Of a DNA stretch of 64,000 nt, positions 10,451-21,383 are shown in pieces; position 1 is the stretch's first letter, and each line of letters starts with the position of its first letter. The notes under the pieces were generated by a model. The model did not search any database. It saw only the letters and a program-made list of their open reading frames with translations, and had not been told where the DNA came from. Both the position numbers and the translations under genes were made by a program. The DNA is from Drosophila persimilis (Eukaryota; Arthropoda; Insecta; Diptera; Drosophilidae): assembly GCF_003286085.1 (NCBI RefSeq), contig NW_020825294.1, positions 1,178,001 through 1,242,000 of the forward strand, written 5' to 3'.

Positions 10451-12411
10451 AAAGTAGTTAAGAGTAAATATGTATAAGTAATTAAAGATATATATATATG
10501 TTATGTATATAATCAATCAAAGTTTTTCTGCTTGCTGTTGTATGCAATTATTTCTTCCTTTTTACTTTCTTTCTTTTTTTCTTCATCTTTCACTTTCCCT
10601 TCTTTCTTTCCATTCTCTCTGCCTCGCTCGCTAGTGTGGTTTTCAGTTGTTGTTTAAGTGAATGGTGGGTGGTGGGATGTGCGCGCATGTTGTTCTTCTT
10701 CAGTGGTGTTGTTTGTAGAGTGACGCACACCTTCGCACCTTCTGGTTGTCGTCAGATGATGTTCTTCTCTTCCGGCGGCTGTTGTTGTTGTTCTTGTCTG
10801 CTTGGCAAACGATGAAAATTTGAAAAAAATGTGCAACGCAACTCTTAAGCATCGTTTTTCCCTATCTCTGGTAACTTTTGTCCTCAATCCTTATTCCTCT
10901 CTGCCTCCCTGCTTCCCTTTTTATTATCATTAACTGTATGTTTAAATTTACGTTTCCTTTTGCTCTTTTTTTTACTCTTTTTTCTCGTTTCTTTTGTATA
11001 TATACTCGTTATATATATATGGTATATAAGTATGTATGTATATAGTTTTTATGTATATTTGTTAAGAGTGTGTTTCGTATTTTTTGTGGTTTACGCTTCT
11101 CATATCTCATATCCATTAAGCATTTTACTTCTGCTAACTTTCCGCCTGCCTTCTCAGTATCGGTAGCATTTCACTTTCTCTTTAACTAAATAATAAATCC
11201 AACGCACTATATAATTCTAGTTTCAAGTTCAACTTTCGCTTAGATGTAAACGACGACATACGCTTATCAATTAGGTTTCTTTATATATGTAGTTTAACTT
11301 TTAGCTAGTTTTTGTTTTGTTTACTTTAAATGGTAAATTTTTAATTTTGTAACGTATCTTTCTCGTATCGTACCAACCTCCGACCCAATCCGCCTATCCA
11401 TCTATCCACCCACCAAGCAATAAAACAATTTTAGATAGAATGGCCCAAGGCTAAGGCAAGCACCAAACAGGGAGTTCTCGGAATATCAATGGTGTTTTTG
11501 TGGATTGAATTCCTTCTCAAACTCCCACACTGGTACTACACCTTGTCGCCCTGTCAATTGGTGGTAGAGATTTTGTGTATGGTCTGTCTCTTGCAGAGGA
11601 TGGGCTGTGGGGCACACGACGAAGTCGGTGGCTGGCCGACTGGCTTTTGCATTAAAATGTACAATTTCGAATTTGTATTTACTAATTTTAGTAATAAAGG
11701 GATCTTTACTTGTTTACGTTTTAAATAAAATTATAAGTTCTTATTTCCTTTTGTTGGTATTTCGCACACATCTCATCCATGATCTTGTATCTAATTAGCT
11801 AAACTTTATACGTGTAAATCATTACGTTTAAATCTTCACAATTCTATATTCTGTTAATGCCATGTGTATCGGTACCTACGGGCTCTGGTTGTTAGTTCTT
11901 CTAGGTTTCTGTATTGGATTGGATGGTGGTTGGTATAGGTAAATGTTGGCTTAGGATACAGTAGGATATACAGTACGCGCGGTGTGTGTGAGTTCTGGGG
12001 GAGGCGCATGAGAAATGTTGTGTGTTGCTGTGCTGTGTTATGTTGTGGTATGGTATGGTTTGGTGTGTTCCGTTGAGTGTTGATGTTGTTTTTGTTGTTG
12101 TTGTTGTTGCCTATGAATTATTACATACTCATTGCTATAGAACATACATGTATATGTATATATATATACATATATCTATGAATCTGACTTGTCGCTAGTT
12201 ATTCTCTGGTGTTAAATTTGTGTTTGCTTTAAATTAGGGTTGTACACGAGTTAAATATTAATTTCAACAACTGATCTGATCTGAAATAAAAACGAACAGA
12301 CGACGCTTTAGCTTACAATTACCACCATCTTTTTTGTCTTCTTCATCATTCACCGACGACGAGTACGACGACGACGACGACGGCGACACGACAACATGTT
12401 CCTATATCGCC

Positions 12412-13762
12412 TTAAACAGCCTGAGAGGCTGCGTACGGCGGCTGTGTGGAGCTGTCGTTGCCATACGCTGACCTAGGGCCGGCACCATAGTTTGATGCCC
12501 CCTCCTGCTTAACGTAATTGCTATAGTCGTAGTCATAGCCGGAGCCATAGCCACCATAGTCGTACTCGGAGCCCGACTTTGAGGCCGAGTTGCCGGGTCC
12601 AGTGCGCGGCATACCGCCCACAGGTCCAGTGGTTGAAGGACCGCCCGCAGCCCAGGTCTGGGCTCGCGAGTACATGTCCGTGGCGGTGCCCGCCCCAGCC
12701 CCTGGTGCTCCAGTGGGTCCAGCCGAATTGGGCGGCATGTTCCACGAATTCCAGCTGCCACCGCCTGACGGTCCAGATGGAGCGCCCGTCGATGTCGAGT
12801 TGTACATATCGTAGCCGCCGTATCCCTGGGTCTGCTGGGGTCCAGCATAGTTCGACCACTGAGGTGGTGGGCCCTGAGGGCCAGGTGGTGCGCCCCAGCC
12901 CTGGTACGATCCTGGGCCGCTGTTGCCATAGCCATAGCCCTGCTGCTGCGGCGAGGTGCCCCAGCCTTGATAGCCGGGCATCATGTTTGGCGCACCGATC
13001 GGCATATTCAGTGGCGGACCACCCATCTGACCGTTCTGGCCCTGGATCATGTTCATCGGAGCATGATGGGGTCCCCAGTGGCTGCACTCGCTGTTCATCT
13101 TGCCATAGGCACCACCAACCGTGCTGTTGTTCGAGTTCTGTCCGCCAGATCCGTCACGAGGCTCGGCCTTTTTGATCTCCACCTGTGGAACGAGGCAACA
13201 AGAATAGGGCCACAATGAGGACAAAGGACAAAGTAGGTGCGAATTGAGGACCAGTAAGGCAACATACCTGCTTGCCGTTCAGGTTGATGTACCGCTCATT
13301 GGTCACATGCTCAACCGACGACTCTTCTTCGAAGGACAGGAATCCGAAACCACGGGATTTCTTCTTCTCCTGATCGTACATGATAACCACTTCGGTCACT
13401 TTGCCGTACCGACCAAAAAAGGTACGCAGATCGGTTTCCGTTACGTTCGATGGGAGACCGCCGAGGAACACCTTGTAGCCGCCGCCTTTCTTCGGCTTTT
13501 GAAGCGTGCGTGGGTTGCATGGCTTCGGATCGATGGTACGGCCATCGAGCGTGTGCGGACCGTTCTGCAGCACATGGTTTACATTGGTGGGATCGGCAAA
13601 GGTGACGAAACCGAAGCCACGCGACCTGCCGCTCTCGTTGTTCTTCATAACGACACAATCGATGATGTCGCCGAAGCGGCAGAAGTAACGCGACAGATTC
13701 TCCTGCGTTGTCTCCCACGATAGTCCGCCTACAAACAGTTTGCCCCTCTCGTCCTCTTCCAT
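12412..13762 (-). CDS. Hrb27C: hnRNP A/B-like RNA-binding protein Hrb27C (Hrp48)
   Basis: Two coding exons, 13762-13268 and 13182-12412, join in phase 0 after GKQ and give 421 residues, the length I recall for D. melanogaster Hrb27C. RRM1 (about 7-85) has RNP2 LFVGGL and RNP1 RGFGFVTF. RRM2 (about 96-172) has RNP2 VFLGGL and RNP1 RGFGFLSF. The C-terminal half is a Gly/Pro/Gln/Tyr-rich low-complexity domain typical of hnRNPs that form RNP granules. The family member is known to bind pre-mRNA and mRNA, to repress P-element third-intron splicing in the soma, and to control localisation and translation of oskar and gurken mRNA. The start ATG is followed by MEEDERGKL. The 85-bp intron has a GTATGT donor. 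No second in-frame start lies nearby. It is transcribed away from x16. Confidence 0.96.
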
Positions 13763-16079
13763 GATGTTGTTTTGGTGATTGTGAGCTATTGCGCCGGGTA
13801 GGTTTTCAATAATTGACGTAATTTTGCTGCTGTTTTATTCACACGGGTGTATAAGAAATAAAATGTCTTCTCGCTTGGGTCTCGCACTGTTTTTCTTTAC
13901 TTTTTACACTGTTATAGTTGCTGGTTGCGTTGCTGTTATGGTTTCTGTTATGTTATATTTTGGATTGATTTCAAAGTTGCCAAATTTCTTCTCTCCTTCA
14001 AAATAACTAAACAAAAGCCACGACGTTTACACGTAACTTTCTACAAGATGGAATCGTTGTCGTGATTGTGGTGGCGTACACATGGAAAGATACAGAACGA
14101 TTTAAAGAAATTGTTAATCAAAATCACTTCTTTTTTTCTTGGCTAAAAACTAAAGTTCGGTGCGAAAAGGAGGAAGGCAAGAGCGAAGATGACAAAATAC
14201 GCAGACACACCAACACGTAGGCATAGGGAGCAACCGAAATAGGCATAGATAATTATGAAAGGCGCAGGTAGGCAGCAGCAGCAGCAGCAACCGGCCGGTA
14301 CACATACATTCTCATGCAAAGGTATTTGTGAGCGAGTGAGTCTACATATGTGTTTTTGCCGTCTAACTGCTTTTTTTGTACACGTTCACAAGTTGTTCGG
14401 TTGTTTGCAACGCTCCGCTTGCTCTGCTCTTCGTGCGGTTCACAAACTGTTTTCTGCTGCTTCTGCTTCCTCTTTTTTACACTGCTGCGTGAAAGTATTG
14501 TTTTCTTTTCGCTGTGTCACGAGCGTTGTTGTTAGTGTAGCAATATCCCCAGCCTCAGTCTCTGTCCCACACGAACACGCTCACTCTCGCACACACACCC
14601 ACACAGATACCGCCTATCAATGAGAACAACGAACTTACTCCCAAGGTGAAAACAGAACACTGCCGGTCCGGTCCCACCACATTTGCGCGCCATTTGCCAG
14701 GTATTGCCAGATGGGCCATGTAAACACCCAACCCTACCAATATCTCGAAATGTGAAAGTTCATGTAATCCTAGTATCTGAAGCACTGAAATATATTCTTT
14801 ACTGAGCTGTCTCGTGTCTCGCGGAAATTTTCCCACTCACAAGTCCAAACGTGTGGCAACGCTCTGTGGCGACGTGAAAGCGAATGTACAGCGAAAAGAA
14901 ACGTACCAAGAAGCAATGCCCTCAAAACGCAAGCCACATAAAATGTTAATTCTAAAATAAAAAAGAATCACTTCTTTGTGGGCTTTAATTAATCGGAACC
15001 TATCTCTAGCCACGCACTTCTCGCAGAACTGACTGAATCTCACGAAAAATGTGGGAAATTCACCACGGTAGAAGACAACAGCAGCGACAGCGACGGCAAC
15101 GAAAAAAAAACAAAATGGAAGACGTGCCTGATGAAAAAATGCTTCAACAAAGAAATGTATTAAGAAATGTCTTCTGGGTCTAAATGCTCTTGATACAGGC
15201 GAATTTCACATGGCCTTTAATACTTTTTTTTAAAGCAAATCTGGGTATTTGAATTTATTGATGCCGGCAATTTTCAATATTCACCAAAACACAACACTTG
15301 TACTGCTTGTAGATTTACGTTTTTTGGCAGGAGAAACTATAGTTGAATTAACTAAGATTTCTACTACGCAATTTTAAAAATTTCGTATGATTTTTGTATT
15401 TTGCACCGCAATCTTTATGCACATGCATGTGTGTGGGTTCATGAGTTGGCCGGACGGATGTATGCGTGTACGTGTGTGTCGCGAATGGCCGCCGACAGAC
15501 CGAACCGACCGATTTGTACTCGTGTGTGTATGTGTTGGTGTGGTGTTATACATAGCATTTTTTGTATGTATGTATAAAAATATGAAATTTTCCACTTTAT
15601 TGGGCGAAAAAAGAATGTTGTAAGTGGCACGGAAAAACTGCAGCCATTGGGGCCAGCATAAGCACAATTAAAAATCACGAACTTTGGTTTAAAAACAAAG
15701 AGCTGCTAGTCTCATTGCTTGCGGTGCACAGTCGAATCAAATAAAATTTACACACACCACACCAAGCAACGGCAGCTGCGTCAAGTATTCAACCTTTTTG
15801 GAAAGGCAAGGCAGAGGCAGGCATTTTGTTAAAGCACCGTAATTGTTATGTAAAATGTAGATTTGAGTTGTTTTCCATGCTTACCGTTTGTGCCAAGTGT
15901 TCGTCTGTGGTTTTTTAAAGATTTCGCACTGCAAATTCACTAAATTTAAGTGTTTTTTCCTTAAAAAACTAGCTTATAAATAATTGTATGATTTTGATGC
16001 ATACGATATAACCTAACTTATGATAGAATCGCCACCGCCACGTTTAATGTACTCGATAGCAGTTTTCGTGCACGCCCTA
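13763..16079. other. Hrb27C leader/promoter region and spacer to x16
   Basis: No coding ORF is supportable. The sequence next to 13763 has the A/C-rich look of a Drosophila 5' UTR on the minus strand. Leader exons and the transcription start of Hrb27C are expected here but I cannot place them. There is a CAG tract at about 14273-14289. Confidence 0.4.
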
Positions 16080-16187
16080 TGGTCACACTGTACAGTCGCA
16101 ATAGTTTATCGGACTATAGCGTCTCTGGGATTTTGCCTTCCATCCCATCTCTAAGCTGTCATTTGTTTGCAATTTAATATATCGATA
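16080..16187 (+). promoter_or_regulatory. x16 core promoter elements: Motif 1 and DRE
   Basis: TGGTCACACTG at 16080-16090 matches the Drosophila core promoter Motif 1 consensus YGGTCACACTR exactly. A perfect DRE palindrome, TATCGATA, lies at 16180-16187. Both are typical of TATA-less housekeeping promoters. They sit 266-373 bases before the x16 ATG. I assign them to x16, but they could also serve Hrb27C on the other strand. Confidence 0.7.
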
Positions 16188-16452
16188 ACCATTATTTTCT
16201 GCTGTGCTACGCTACCCGGTAAATGCTGAAATGGTGCAGAAATAAATATAATTCTCTGACTAAAAAATTGGCAAAAACAGTCGCGTAAAGTAATGAAAAG
16301 CAACCGCCAGTTTTTCTAGCCGACAGTGTTTCCGTGAGAGCAGTGTAAAGTACATTTTCGTACCGCATCGATTTTTTCTGCTGCCGCTGCTGCTGCTGCT
16401 GCTGCCGCTGCCACATTAACAGCCCCAAGCTAAATCAAAAACTACATTCACA

Positions 16453-19400
16453 ATGTCGCGGCATCCGAGTGACCGCAAGGTTTATGTCGGAGATTTGGGT
16501 AATAACGCCCGTAAAAATGATTTGGAGTATGTCTTTGGAGCTTACGGCAGTCTGCGCAGCGTCTGGATTGCCCGCAACCCCCCAGGATTCGCCTTCGTGG
16601 AGTTCGAGAGCGCTAGAGATGCAGCGGATGCGGTACGCGGTCTAGATGGTCGCACTGTTTGTGGACGCCGAGCTCGGGTGGAGCTGTCCACTGGTAAATA
16701 CGCAAGATCTGGCGGTGGAGCAGGAGGGGGCGGCGGCGGAGGAGGAGGTGGCGGAGGCGCTGGAGGACGCGACCGCGGTGGCGCTGGTGGCCGTGGGGAC
16801 GATAAGTGCTATGAATGTGGAGGCCGTGGACATTTTGCCCGCCATTGCCGTGAGCGTAAAGCAAGACAGCGACGCAGGTTAGTAAAAAATTTCATTCATT
16901 ATTGTTGCATTTTTTTTTCATGAAACATGGCGATATTTTCGCATACATACAGGGATATTTATGTGTGTATGTATGCGTGAGGATGTTCTATAGAACATTT
17001 TTAAATTGTTTTGAGTGTGGGGAGAAAATGAGCACTGCTTGTGCTGTTAGGCGCGTTCTGTTAAATAACACTACAATGTATGTCAATATGTGCTGTTAGA
17101 CGCGAACAGAAGTTCAACAAAATGTGGCTTTTATGCGCAAGCCGCTGCTTGGTAACAGCGTACACGTGCTCGACACAAAGTATTGGGTATTCGCAAATTC
17201 AAGGGTATATCTTATTTGTGTTTGTTTTAATAAAAGTCGTACATACAAGTATTCATAAGTGTTGTTCGGCGAAATACGGCCGAAGATGTGAAATTTAGCA
17301 TGTTAATATTTTTAGTCATACCTATTTAATAACACCAGTGAACAAATACCGGGTATCATATGATCGGGACGCTTGACTACATCGATCTTACTTCAAGTGC
17401 GTTTCTTCGTGGTGAATTAGTCTGCAGCGTGATGAAGTGGCCAGAAAGGTGCTGTTAAGCGCAAACTGTACGGCAACCCTGGCCGCCGCTCGAATACACG
17501 TGCTTACGCTTCATTTTGGATTTTTCTTTTACACGCGGCATACAGAAAAGAAGGTTAAGTTTTGCGCCGACGTCTGGGTGTTTTATTAATTTTTCATAAA
17601 TAAAAATTAAAACTAAATGAGCACAAAGTGACACAATGTTTGTACTCTACGAAACGCCGGCGGGCTACGCCATTTTCAAGCTGATGGATGAAAAGAAGCT
17701 CGAACAGGTCGATAATCTGTACTTGGAATTCGAGACTCCGGAGAAGGCGAACAAATTGCTGAAATTGAAGCATTTTGAGAAATTCAACGACACCACAGAG
17801 GCGCTGGCCGCCGCCACGGCAGCGGTCGAAGGCAAGGTAGCCAAGCCCCTCAAGAAAACGCTGAAAAAGTTGCTAATCGACGAAGTGCAGTCGCCCTTGC
17901 TCGTGGCCGATGCCAAACTGGGAACAGCCATCAAGGACAAGCTATCGGTGCAGTGTGTGTACAACACTGGCGTCCAGGAGCTGATGCGTTGCATCCGCCA
18001 GCAGGCGGACAGTCTGCTGGGCGGTCTGCCCAAGAAGGAGATGACGGCCATGGCCCTGGGTCTGGCGCACTCTCTGTCACGCTACAAGCTGAAGTTTTCG
18101 CCCGACAAAATCGATACCATGATTGTGCAGGCCCAGTGTCTGCTCGATGATCTGGACAAGGAGCTGAACAACTATATGATGAGGGCCAGGGAATGGTACG
18201 GCTGGCACTTTCCCGAGCTGGGAAAGATCATAACCGACAATGTTGCCTTTGTGAAGACCATTAAGCTGGTGGGCACCAGGGACAATATGGCGGCCGCCGA
18301 CTTGTCCGATATCCTACCCGAAGACGTTGAGGAGAAGGTGAAGGAGGCAGCCGAAATCTCGATGGGCACTGAGATCTCCGAGGAGGATGTCCTGAACATT
18401 CAGTGCTTGTGCGATGAGATTATCTCCATCAACGACTATCGCACGCATTTGTACGACTACCTCAAGGCACGCATGATGGCCATGGCACCCAATCTTACGG
18501 TGCTGGTCGGCGACACAGTCGGTGCCCGTCTCATTGCCCATGCCGGTTCGTTAATCAACCTGGCCAAGCATCCCTCATCAACAGTACAAATTCTGGGCGC
18601 CGAAAAGGCCCTCTTCCGTGCCCTCAAAACCAAAAAGGACACCCCCAAATATGGTCTTATCTATCACGCCCAGCTGGTGGGACAGGCGAGCCAAAAGAAC
18701 AAGGGAAAAATGTCACGTTCGCTGGCGGCCAAAGCATCGCTGGCCACCCGCGTGGATGCCTTCGGTGAGGAGGCGACCTTTGAGCTCGGTGCGGCGCACA
18801 AGGTGAAGCTGGAGGCTCGTCTTCGCCTACTGGAGGAGGGCAATCTGCGAAAGTTGTCTGGCACGGGCAAGGCCAAGGCCAAGTTTGAGAAATATCAAGC
18901 CAAGAGGTATGTATTACTAGAGACAGAGAGAGCGGCTGCAACTCATTTCCTATGATGATATCAAAAAGGTTTCGCATATATCTGACTACTATGACGATAA
19001 ACCTTGGCTGTCTGAGTGAAATTTGGGTTCCAGTCTCTCTCCAGACATCTCTCCGAGATGCTGATTTGTCTGTATATATTAATGTATTTTTATTTCATGA
19101 AACTTTGCAGTGAGGTGTTCACGTATCAACCCGAGGCGGATAACACATTAAATGTGAAGAAACGCAAACACTCGGAGGCCGAAGAAGAGGAGAGCACACC
19201 AGTCAAGAAGGAGGTCAAGGAGGAGCCAGCCGAAGAGGAGGCGGAACTAAAGTCCGAGAAGAAGAAAAAGAAGAAGAAGAAGCAAAAGGATGAAGAGGCA
19301 CCCGAGGAGGAGCCCAAGCCTGAGCCCGAGCCCGAAGAGGCACCAACTCCAGCCAAGAAAAAGAAAAAGTCCAAGAAGGAGCAGCAGGAATAAAGACTCT

Positions 19401-21383
19401 TGGCTCTTTGAGGGGGGATAGTTTTTAGGCTCTTAACTTGTAGCATTTCATTATACATTAGGAGAACAGTAATATATAATTATCAGCCAGAGTAAAGTTT
19501 ATTTGTTGTACATTAGCAATAAAATGTAATATTCACAAAACATATATTCTGTTTGTATTTCAGGACTATATCTTATGTTTTGTATCTTTCTGAACCAACT
19601 CTTTTATGTTATGGTGCTTGGAGAGTCTATTTTGTAACAAGTGTTTTAGTGCTTGTGGATTTTGTAATTCCACAGGTAGTTTACGTTCCAGGTACGGCCA
19701 CAGCAAAGAAGTCTAGGCGTTCGTCTCTGTGTAAATTTGCAGAACAATTTGTAAATGAAACCTGAAGCTAAGGGAATAGTTTGATTTGTCTCAAATCCAC
19801 TTCCTTATGATTCTTTTGGTGTGGCAACATTTGCAGCAAATTACATTCTTCAATCGAATCCAATTTTGGAGGCCACTCTTTCTCCCTCCGAGAGTTGCAA
19901 GAAGTCTGCTGCTGCTGCTGCGATTGGTTGCGGTGTAGCGCTGACAACCAATGAAGCAGAACGTTTTTACGTCAGCAGTTAGGCAGCAGGGGGCTTGCAT
20001 CATGCACAGCATTCATCAGCAGGCAATCTGCGGTCCCCAATTGCCAGAGTATAAAAGCGAATGCTTCAATTGGGAAGTGGGTTCAGTGTAGAGGCAACAT
20101 ACCATGCGATATGCGGGGCCATTTGAAGCTTCTGTTGGTCCTGAGCCTGCTGCTGACTTACGCGGCGGCAAAGAAGAAGGAGGCCTCCTCCGAGGAGGAG
20201 GAAGAGGGTGGAGAAAAGTACGAGAAGAAGAAATACGGCGACGAGGAGCACAAGGGTGGCCACGGCCACAAGGAGCACAAGGAGTGGGAGGAGGACGAGA
20301 AGAAGCATCACGAGGAGGAGGACCACGAACACCATTATGGCGACAAGGGCGAAAAGAAGAAAAAGCACTACGATGAGAAGGACGAACACGGGGAGAAGAA
20401 CGAGCATGGGGCCCACAAGAAGGGGGGCAAGCACCATCACAAAAAGAAGCACAAGAAGGGCCACAAGGAGATGGAATACCACAAGAAGTTCAACAAGGAC
20501 GAGTATTACAAGGAGAAGAAGTTCTACGACGACGAGCACAAGGGCGGCCATCACAAGAAGTTCGGCAAAGAGCACAAACACCATGCCGAGGAGCATGGGG
20601 AGCACAAGAAGGGCGAGAAGCACGAGGCTGGCAAGAAGAAGGGCCACAAAAAGCATAACAGTCACTACAAGAAGGGCCACCACGACGAGGATCACAAGAA
20701 GTATAAGAAGGAGCACAAGTACGGTGACAGCCACGAGGAGAAGGAGGAGCATGGAAAAAAGGGCTCGAAAAAACACGGCCACAAGCACTACAAGAAGAAG
20801 GGAGGCAAGCACTGAGTGGTTTGCGATTATCCATGAGATCTGTCTCTCTAAATACATTTACAGTTGTGATCTGTTGTAGTTCATCCGAATAAAACTCTGA
20901 GCAAAGTAGGATTGATATTTTTTTTGTGTGTAGTATCTAAGACTATTTTGGGACTTGTTTGGATTGTACTGTTTTTATTATTTGAAAAATCATGAATAAT
21001 TGAGATCCTGGTCTTGGTTTCATTCTAGAAGCAACTCGTTCAGCAGATCTCGTAGCACATCCCGTCGCCGTCGCACTCGCTCCAAGTCTGGTGGCACTCG
21101 TTCACGCAGTCGCTCCGCTGGCTCTGTGGGCGCTGGTGCTCGCCGCTCTGGCCGCTCAAATGGACGCGATGAGAATGGTTCGGTGTCACGCTACAGCGAC
21201 CATGAGCGCAATGGCAGTGGGGCAGTGGACGCATCGCCGCCGCCACCTAAGCGGCGCTACGAGGATGATGATGATGAGCGGGATAGAGGATCACGCTCAG
21301 CATCGCCCCCAGTGCGTCGTGGAGGATCACCACCACGCCGTCGCGGCGATTCGTCGGCCTCGCGCTCCGTGTCCCGGGACTAG
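16453..21383 (+). CDS. x16: SR splicing factor x16 (9G8/SRSF7-like) with zinc knuckle
   Basis: Two coding exons, 16453-16877 and 21029-21383, join in phase 2 (AG|A, Arg) and give 259 residues. The RRM (residues about 9-80) has RNP2 VYVGDL and RNP1 GFAFVEF. A glycine run follows, then a CCHC zinc knuckle ([14 protein letters not shown]). Exon 2 encodes the RS domain with many RS/SR dipeptides and an acidic DDDDERD patch. RRM plus zinc knuckle plus RS is the architecture of SRSF7/9G8, a nuclear factor in splice-site choice and mRNA export. Splitting of the RS domain from the RRM by a 4151-bp intron is notable because that intron (16878-21028) contains nop5 and a secreted-protein gene, both on the same strand. 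These must be transcribed from internal promoters or avoid interference with x16. The donor is CAG|GTTAGT and the acceptor ttctag. Confidence 0.95.
16878..17635 (+). other. 5' part of the x16 intron, upstream of nop5
   Basis: No ORF with coding character is present. It must contain the nop5 promoter and 5' UTR. I see no TATA box or perfect DRE close to 17636. Confidence 0.5.
17636..19393 (+). CDS. nop5: Box C/D snoRNP core protein Nop5/Nop58, nested in x16 intron
   Basis: Two exons, 17636-18906 and 19111-19393, join in phase 2 (AG|T, Ser) and give 517 residues. The N-terminal NOP5NT region (about 1-66) begins [26 protein letters not shown]/coiled-coil segment (about 160-215) precedes the Nop RNA-binding domain (about 250-400), which includes the [16 protein letters not shown] segment conserved in Nop56/Nop58/Prp31. 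The C-terminal tail is Lys/Glu-rich with KKKKKKKK and [10 protein letters not shown] blocks, as in Nop58 rather than Nop56. The protein scaffolds fibrillarin on box C/D snoRNAs for 2'-O-methylation of rRNA in the nucleolus. The ATG at 17636 is chosen because the conserved N-terminus starts there. The whole gene lies within the intron of x16 in the same orientation. Confidence 0.96.
19518..19523 (+). promoter_or_regulatory. Poly(A) signal of nop5
   Basis: AATAAA lies 125 bases after the nop5 stop codon, followed by AT-rich sequence. Because it lies inside the x16 intron, x16 transcripts must read through it. Confidence 0.6.
20050..20087 (+). promoter_or_regulatory. TATA-Inr core promoter of the nested secreted-protein gene
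   Basis: TATAAAAG at 20050-20057 is followed by an initiator, TTCAGT, at 20082-20087, about 35 bases from the TATA start. The ATG at 20111 is close behind, giving a leader of about 26 bases. This is a regulated, tissue-specific promoter type, unlike the DRE/Motif-1 type of the host gene. Confidence 0.7.
20111..20815 (+). CDS. Secreted His/Lys/Glu/Gly-rich protein, nested in x16 intron
   Basis: A single exon encodes 234 residues. Residues 1-20 form a clear signal peptide ([20 protein letters not shown]). The rest is almost entirely His, Lys, Glu, Gly, Asp and Tyr, in irregular repeats such as [11 protein letters not shown] and KKGHK, with no Cys and no recognisable globular domain. Such a protein could bind metal ions, coat a cuticle or eggshell, or act as a charged extracellular matrix component. 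This is inference from composition. Its own TATA-Inr promoter lies at 20050-20087 and its poly(A) signal at 20888-20893. An out-of-frame ATG seven bases upstream opens an overlapping 90-codon ORF. I choose 20111 because it alone gives a signal peptide. I do not recognise a named homologue. Confidence 0.85.
   Translation: MRGHLKLLLVLSLLLTYAAAKKKEASSEEEEEGGEKYEKKKYGDEEHKGGHGHKEHKEWEEDEKKHHEEEDHEHHYGDKGEKKKKHYDEKDEHGEKNEHGAHKKGGKHHHKKKHKKGHKEMEYHKKFNKDEYYKEKKFYDDEHKGGHHKKFGKEHKHHAEEHGEHKKGEKHEAGKKKGHKKHNSHYKKGHHDEDHKKYKKEHKYGDSHEEKEEHGKKGSKKHGHKHYKKKGGKH
20888..20893 (+). promoter_or_regulatory. Poly(A) signal of the nested secreted-protein gene
   Basis: AATAAA lies 72 bases after the stop codon at 20813-20815 and only 135 bases before the x16 exon 2 acceptor. 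Confidence 0.65.

Larger units (their letters stand above)
4769..12411 (-). other. Gene-free AT-rich region, probable long 3' UTR of Hrb27C plus spacer
   Basis: No convincing coding ORF is present on either strand apart from the weak candidate at 5323-5619. The minus strand is A-rich and has many AATAAA hexamers (for example at 5154-5159 and 4969-4974 as TTTATT on the plus strand). There is a Pumilio-like UGUAUAUA at 12170-12163, two perfect hairpins (5270-5297 and 10425-10450), and TG microsatellites. From established knowledge, several Drosophila RNA-binding protein genes have multi-kilobase alternative 3' UTRs in neurons. Assigning this stretch to the Hrb27C transcript is inference. Confidence 0.45.

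Noticed and set aside
12579..13175. 198-codon plus-strand ORF and overlapping minus-strand frames
   Set aside because: They are shadows of the Gly/Pro-rich tail of Hrb27C, which is confirmed by its RRMs and full length.
19553..19765. 70-codon plus-strand ORF between nop5 and the nested secreted gene
   Set aside because: It starts at a non-ATG codon and has no domain. It is probably nop5-downstream intron sequence.
20066..20857. 263-codon minus-strand ORF that looks like a Leu/Val-rich membrane protein
   Set aside because: It is the complement of the Lys/His/Glu-rich secreted protein. Low codon diversity there keeps the opposite strand open and artificially hydrophobic.
20208..20879. 223-codon Arg/Thr/Ser-rich plus-strand ORF
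   Set aside because: It is the +1 frame of the secreted-protein gene. It lacks the signal peptide and is explained by the AAG/CAC codon bias.
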